NCBI GenBank assembly: GCA_947302185.1
Contig: CAMYVI010000070.1
Coordinates: forward strand, 1 to 10,456
DNA length: 10,456 bases
Direction: 5' to 3'
DNA from: an uncultured Lachnospiraceae bacterium
Lineage (GTDB): Bacteria; Bacillota_A; Clostridia; Lachnospirales; Lachnospiraceae
Both the position numbers and the translations under genes were made by a program. The number at the start of each line of letters is the position of its first letter. The first letter of the stretch is position 1. Below are positions 8,427 to 10,456 of the stretch, piece by piece. Below the pieces are notes generated by a model. That model was not told the origin of the DNA and ran no database searches. It saw only the letters and a program-made list of their open reading frames with translations.

Positions 8427-8456
8427 TTGCTCTTTAATGATTTAGTGTGATATCAT
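8427..8456 (+). promoter_or_regulatory. Extended -10 promoter for treR
   Basis: TATCAT (8451-8456) is preceded by TGA, giving the extended -10 form TG-n-TATAAT. A partial -35, TTGCTC (8427-8432), lies 18 bp upstream. An inverted repeat AATGAT / ATCATT (8436-8441 and 8452-8457) overlaps the -10, so repressor binding there could block the promoter. Confidence 0.45.
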
Positions 8457-8498
8457 TGATAGCTGAAGGATAAATCTTTCTTTTGAGGGGGTTCAGCT

Positions 8499-9224
8499 AT
8501 GCCGGCGTCGAAGTATCATGAAATCTATGAGGATCTGCGGAGCAAAATTGAGAGCGGCTATTATGCCCATAATTCATATCTTCCGTCAGAGTACCATCTG
8601 ATTGAGGAATATGATTGTTCGAGAAACACTGTCAGACGGGCGATAGCAAAGCTTGCTGATGAAGGCTATGTGCAAAGTATGCATGGTAAAGGAGTACTGG
8701 TCCTGTGGAGCCCGGCTCAGCCTTCACTGTTCTCATTCGGCGGAATCGAGACGATGAAAGAAGCGGCTCATCGCAACGGCATGGTCTACAGAACGAAGAT
8801 TATACGTTTCGAAGAGATTGTAGTCGACCGCGAGCTGGCAAAGAGAACAGGATTTGAACCGGGGCAGGAAGCGTATGCTATCGTGAGAGCACGTTGCTTT
8901 GACAATGAGGTGCTTATTATCGATCATAACTGGTTCCTGAAGTCTGTGGTCAGAGATCTTACGCCGCGTATCGCCGAGAACTCAATTTACGAGCATATTG
9001 AGACTGTATTGGGCGAGACAATTATGACAACGCTCAGAAAGCTGACGGTCGAGAGAAAGACAGAAACCGACCAGAGAAACATGGATCTGCACGACTACAA
9101 TTGTGTAGTCGTTGTCACTTCACATACATATAATTCGACCGGAGTGATGTTCGAGTACACCGAGTCCCGACACAGACCGGACCGCTTCGTATTTTATAAT
9201 CAGGCTAAGAGGTCAAAGCGCTGA
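8499..9224 (+). CDS. treR: Trehalose operon repressor, GntR family (HutC/UTRA type)
   Basis: A 241-residue protein. GAGGGGG (8485-8491) lies seven bases before the ATG. Residues about 5-70 form the GntR winged helix-turn-helix (LPSEYHLIEEYDCSRNTVRR, then the wing MHGKG). Residues about 85-235 are a UTRA effector domain that closes with FEYTESRHRPDRFVFYNQAKR. The wing and this C-terminus closely resemble Bacillus subtilis TreR as I recall it, including YTESRHR-x-D-x-F, and the length is about the same. TreR represses trehalose uptake and breakdown genes and is released by trehalose-6-phosphate. The trehalose PTS gene starts 542 bp downstream on the same strand, which supports the assignment. 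The specific effector is inferred from family and context. Confidence 0.85.
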   Translation: MPASKYHEIYEDLRSKIESGYYAHNSYLPSEYHLIEEYDCSRNTVRRAIAKLADEGYVQSMHGKGVLVLWSPAQPSLFSFGGIETMKEAAHRNGMVYRTKIIRFEEIVVDRELAKRTGFEPGQEAYAIVRARCFDNEVLIIDHNWFLKSVVRDLTPRIAENSIYEHIETVLGETIMTTLRKLTVERKTETDQRNMDLHDYNCVVVVTSHTYNSTGVMFEYTESRHRPDRFVFYNQAKRSKR

Positions 9225-9261
9225 TAATATTTCTTAAAATGATATAAGACAGAAAATCAAG

Positions 9262-9361
9262 AAAACTGTCGCTCCTGAAGCTTATCACAACTTCATGCGG
9301 CTTCCGCTAATGCAAAGCCGGTATGTTCAGTTGTTATGATCTTCGGGAGCGGCAGTTTTTT
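9262..9361 (+). terminator. Long compound hairpin terminator after treR
   Basis: AAAACTGTCGCTCCTGAAG (9262-9280) pairs along its full 19 bases with 9341-9359, with two G-U wobbles and no mismatch, and ends in TTTTTT (9356-9361). The 60-base loop is itself structured: ACAACT (9287-9292) pairs with AGTTGT (9329-9334), and GGCTT (9299-9303) with AAGCC (9315-9319), flanked by CAT / ATG. The wobbles would be A-C mismatches on the other strand, so the element is built for + strand RNA. It begins 37 bases after the treR stop. Confidence 0.8.
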
Positions 9362-9491
9362 GCTGCATTAACGGATTGATCTGATCTACGCAAGCGACCA
9401 TGACCATATCCGGCTCCTTTTTGTATCGTCAATTCTTTGCCTATAGATTATATAAATATAGTTAAAAAGTCATTATTTATATTAATAAAAG

Positions 9492-9504
9492 ACAATACTA
9501 TTGT
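9492..9504. promoter_or_regulatory. 13-bp palindrome ACAATA-C-TATTGT
   Basis: A perfect inverted repeat of six bases around one central base, inside the AT-rich region and about 140 bp upstream of the PTS gene -35. Its arms resemble the ACAA / TTGT ends of the palindrome at 9629-9640 but lack the GTnTAnAC core. It may be a protein-binding site; the protein is unknown. Confidence 0.3.
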
Positions 9505-9517
9505 TGTGCAAATTATA

Positions 9518-9582
9518 TGAACAAGTAGCATGCTCGAACATCGCACGCTTTATATGAAAAGTGCACAGATTTAACTTGTTCA
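9518..9582. promoter_or_regulatory. Inverted repeat TGAACAAGT ... ACTTGTTCA
   Basis: Perfect nine-base arms at 9518-9526 and 9574-9582 lie 56 bp apart centre to centre, close to five helical turns. The AACAAG core recurs in the palindrome at 9629-9640 (AAACAAG), so the arms may be half-sites for the same regulator, set for looping. Confidence 0.35.
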
Positions 9583-9628
9583 AATGGTATCACCTTTACG
9601 CAAAAGCACTAAATATATACTGGAAATT

Positions 9629-9640
9629 TTGTTTAAACAA
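9629..9640. promoter_or_regulatory. Candidate TreR operator TTGTTTAAACAA
   Basis: A perfect 12-bp palindrome that contains GTTTAAAC, matching the GTnTAnAC pattern of operators bound by HutC-type GntR regulators. It lies five bases upstream of the -35 of the PTS gene promoter and downstream of a TreR-type regulator gene. A one-mismatch copy of its core lies at 8340-8349. Confidence 0.6.
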
Positions 9641-9645
9641 GCTAA

Positions 9646-9674
9646 TTGATTTTCGTAATGAAAGTTGATATTAT
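9646..9674 (+). promoter_or_regulatory. Promoter of the trehalose PTS gene
   Basis: TTGATT (9646-9651) and TATTAT (9669-9674) are 17 bp apart, and TGA precedes the -10 to give an extended -10. Transcription would start near 9681, leaving a leader of about 85 bases. The adjacent palindrome suggests repression by TreR. Confidence 0.65.
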
Positions 9675-9766
9675 AGAGTCGTGAAGAGGAGATACCTGCA
9701 TGAGATAAAGGATACATTATCGTAATCCCGAATGCATGCGGGGCAATTCAAGAAAGGAAGAAGAGT

Positions 9767-10414
9767 ATGGGAAAATTTACTGAGGATTCCAAAGAATTAT
9801 TGGAATATGTGGGCGGCAAGGAAAATATCGGTGCTGTTTCACACTGCATGACAAGAATGCGTTTCGTTCTCAATGATCCAAAGAAAGCTGATGTATCCAA
9901 GATCGAAGGAATGAAGGTCGTTAAGGGTACATTTACACAGTCAGGTCAGTTCCAGGTCATCATCGGCAATGCGGTTTCGGACTTCTACAATGACTTCACG
10001 GAAGTATCCGGAATATCCGGTGTCTCCAAGGACGCAGTCAAACAGGCTGCAAAACAGAACCAGAATCCGCTTCAGAGAATCGCTACGGTATTGGCGGAGA
10101 TTTTCGCACCGCTGCTGCCGGCAATCATTACCGGAGGTCTTATCCTCGGTTTCAGAAATGTCATCGACTCCCTGTACGTTTTCCAGGGCGGTCACACACT
10201 CGTAGAGCTGTCCCAGTTCTGGGCAGGTCTGGACCATTTCCTCTGGCTGATCGGTGAGGCGGTCTTCCACGTAGGTATTCCGGTCGGTATCTGCTGGTCC
10301 ATCGCAAAAAAGATGGGAACGACAGAGATGCTCGGCATCATCCTCGGTCTTACGCTTGTTTCCGGTCAGCTCCTCAATGCTTACGCTGTAGCGGGCACGG
10401 CTGTAGGCGTTTAA
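9767..10414 (+). CDS. treP: Trehalose-specific PTS EIIBC component, truncated
   Basis: A 215-residue frame with AAAGGA eight bases before the ATG. Residues about 5-85 are an EIIB domain with the phosphorylated cysteine Cys27 in VSHCMTRMRF, followed by VVKGTF and GQFQVIIG. EIIC begins near residue 100 (LLPAIITGGLILGFRNVID, then FLWLIGEAVF, VGICWS-x-x-KKMG and LVSGQLLNAY). These segments match E. coli TreB and B. subtilis TreP as I recall them. The enzyme imports trehalose as trehalose-6-phosphate, the effector of TreR, whose gene lies just upstream. Family members run to about 470 residues. Here the frame ends after LLNAYAVAGTAVGV, which removes most of EIIC including the later transport segments, so transport is very unlikely from this product alone. 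It is most likely a disrupted gene; no continuation is visible in any frame within the last 42 bases. Confidence 0.85.
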   Translation: MGKFTEDSKELLEYVGGKENIGAVSHCMTRMRFVLNDPKKADVSKIEGMKVVKGTFTQSGQFQVIIGNAVSDFYNDFTEVSGISGVSKDAVKQAAKQNQNPLQRIATVLAEIFAPLLPAIITGGLILGFRNVIDSLYVFQGGHTLVELSQFWAGLDHFLWLIGEAVFHVGIPVGICWSIAKKMGTTEMLGIILGLTLVSGQLLNAYAVAGTAVGV

Positions 10415-10456
10415 ATATAAGCAATAGAAATTAACAGTGATTCTTCAAATATAAGT
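10412..10456. other. AT-rich tail after the PTS gene break, with a direct repeat
   Basis: Immediately after the stop codon the composition becomes AT-rich and stop codons appear in every forward frame. AAATATAAG occurs at 10413-10421 and again at 10447-10455, a spacing of 34 bp. This could be the end of an inserted element, but the window stops before anything diagnostic. Confidence 0.4.

Larger units (their letters stand above)
9362..9766 (+). other. Control region between treR and the trehalose PTS gene
   Basis: No gene is seen here. After the terminator comes a short stretch of mixed composition, then about 250 bp of very AT-rich DNA (from about 9421). It contains palindromes at 9492-9504 and 9629-9640, a long-range inverted repeat (9518-9582), and the promoter at 9646-9674. 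A leader of about 85 bases follows. It contains a two-codon frame ATG-AGA-TAA (9700-9708) with its own AGGAG eight bases upstream. Confidence 0.6.

Noticed and set aside
9552..9567. CcpA cre-like site (TGAAAAGTGCACA)
   Set aside because: It lacks the central CG and the required symmetry of cre sites.

Overview
The window looks like a chromosomal segment of a Gram-positive anaerobe of the Clostridia (Bacillota), probably close to Lachnospiraceae. This rests on purine-rich Shine-Dalgarno sites, a lipobox lipoprotein of the Cthe_2159 carbohydrate-binding type, a clostripain-type (C11) protease, a large beta-helix surface protein with the H-x-H / 'CLNGHTI' style, and a trehalose PTS locus of Firmicutes type. 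No lineage marker is present, so the family-level placement is inference.

Region 1 (1-8325) carries three large exported proteins on the + strand. The first (entering from the left edge, ending at 2587) is a secreted right-handed beta-helix protein built from two homologous modules plus a C-terminal domain. The second (2709-5558) is a lipoprotein whose beta-solenoid is interrupted by two long low-complexity inserts, each with an in-frame tandem repeat array (39 bp x 4 and 36 bp x 6). A strong hairpin terminator follows it. A separate promoter then drives the third gene (5734-8325), a membrane-anchored clostripain-family cysteine protease with its His/Cys pair intact. Together they suggest a cell-surface module for glycan binding and protein processing; a functional link between the protease and its neighbours is only a hypothesis.

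Region 2 (8326-10456) is a trehalose uptake locus: a TreR-type GntR/UTRA repressor (8499-9224), a 542-bp control region, and the start of a trehalose-specific PTS EIIBC gene (9767-10414). The control region holds a long compound hairpin terminator, an AT-rich stretch, several palindromes, a perfect 12-bp palindrome matching the GTnTAnAC operator pattern of HutC-type GntR regulators, and a well-formed extended -10 promoter 5 bp downstream of it. A one-mismatch copy of the operator core lies upstream of treR, and two further 9-mers are shared by both upstream regions.

The main surprise is that the EIIBC gene stops after 215 codons, at a point where the family continues for roughly as long again. 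The sequence changes abruptly to AT-rich, stop-filled DNA with a 9-bp direct repeat, which suggests a disruption whose cause lies beyond the right edge.
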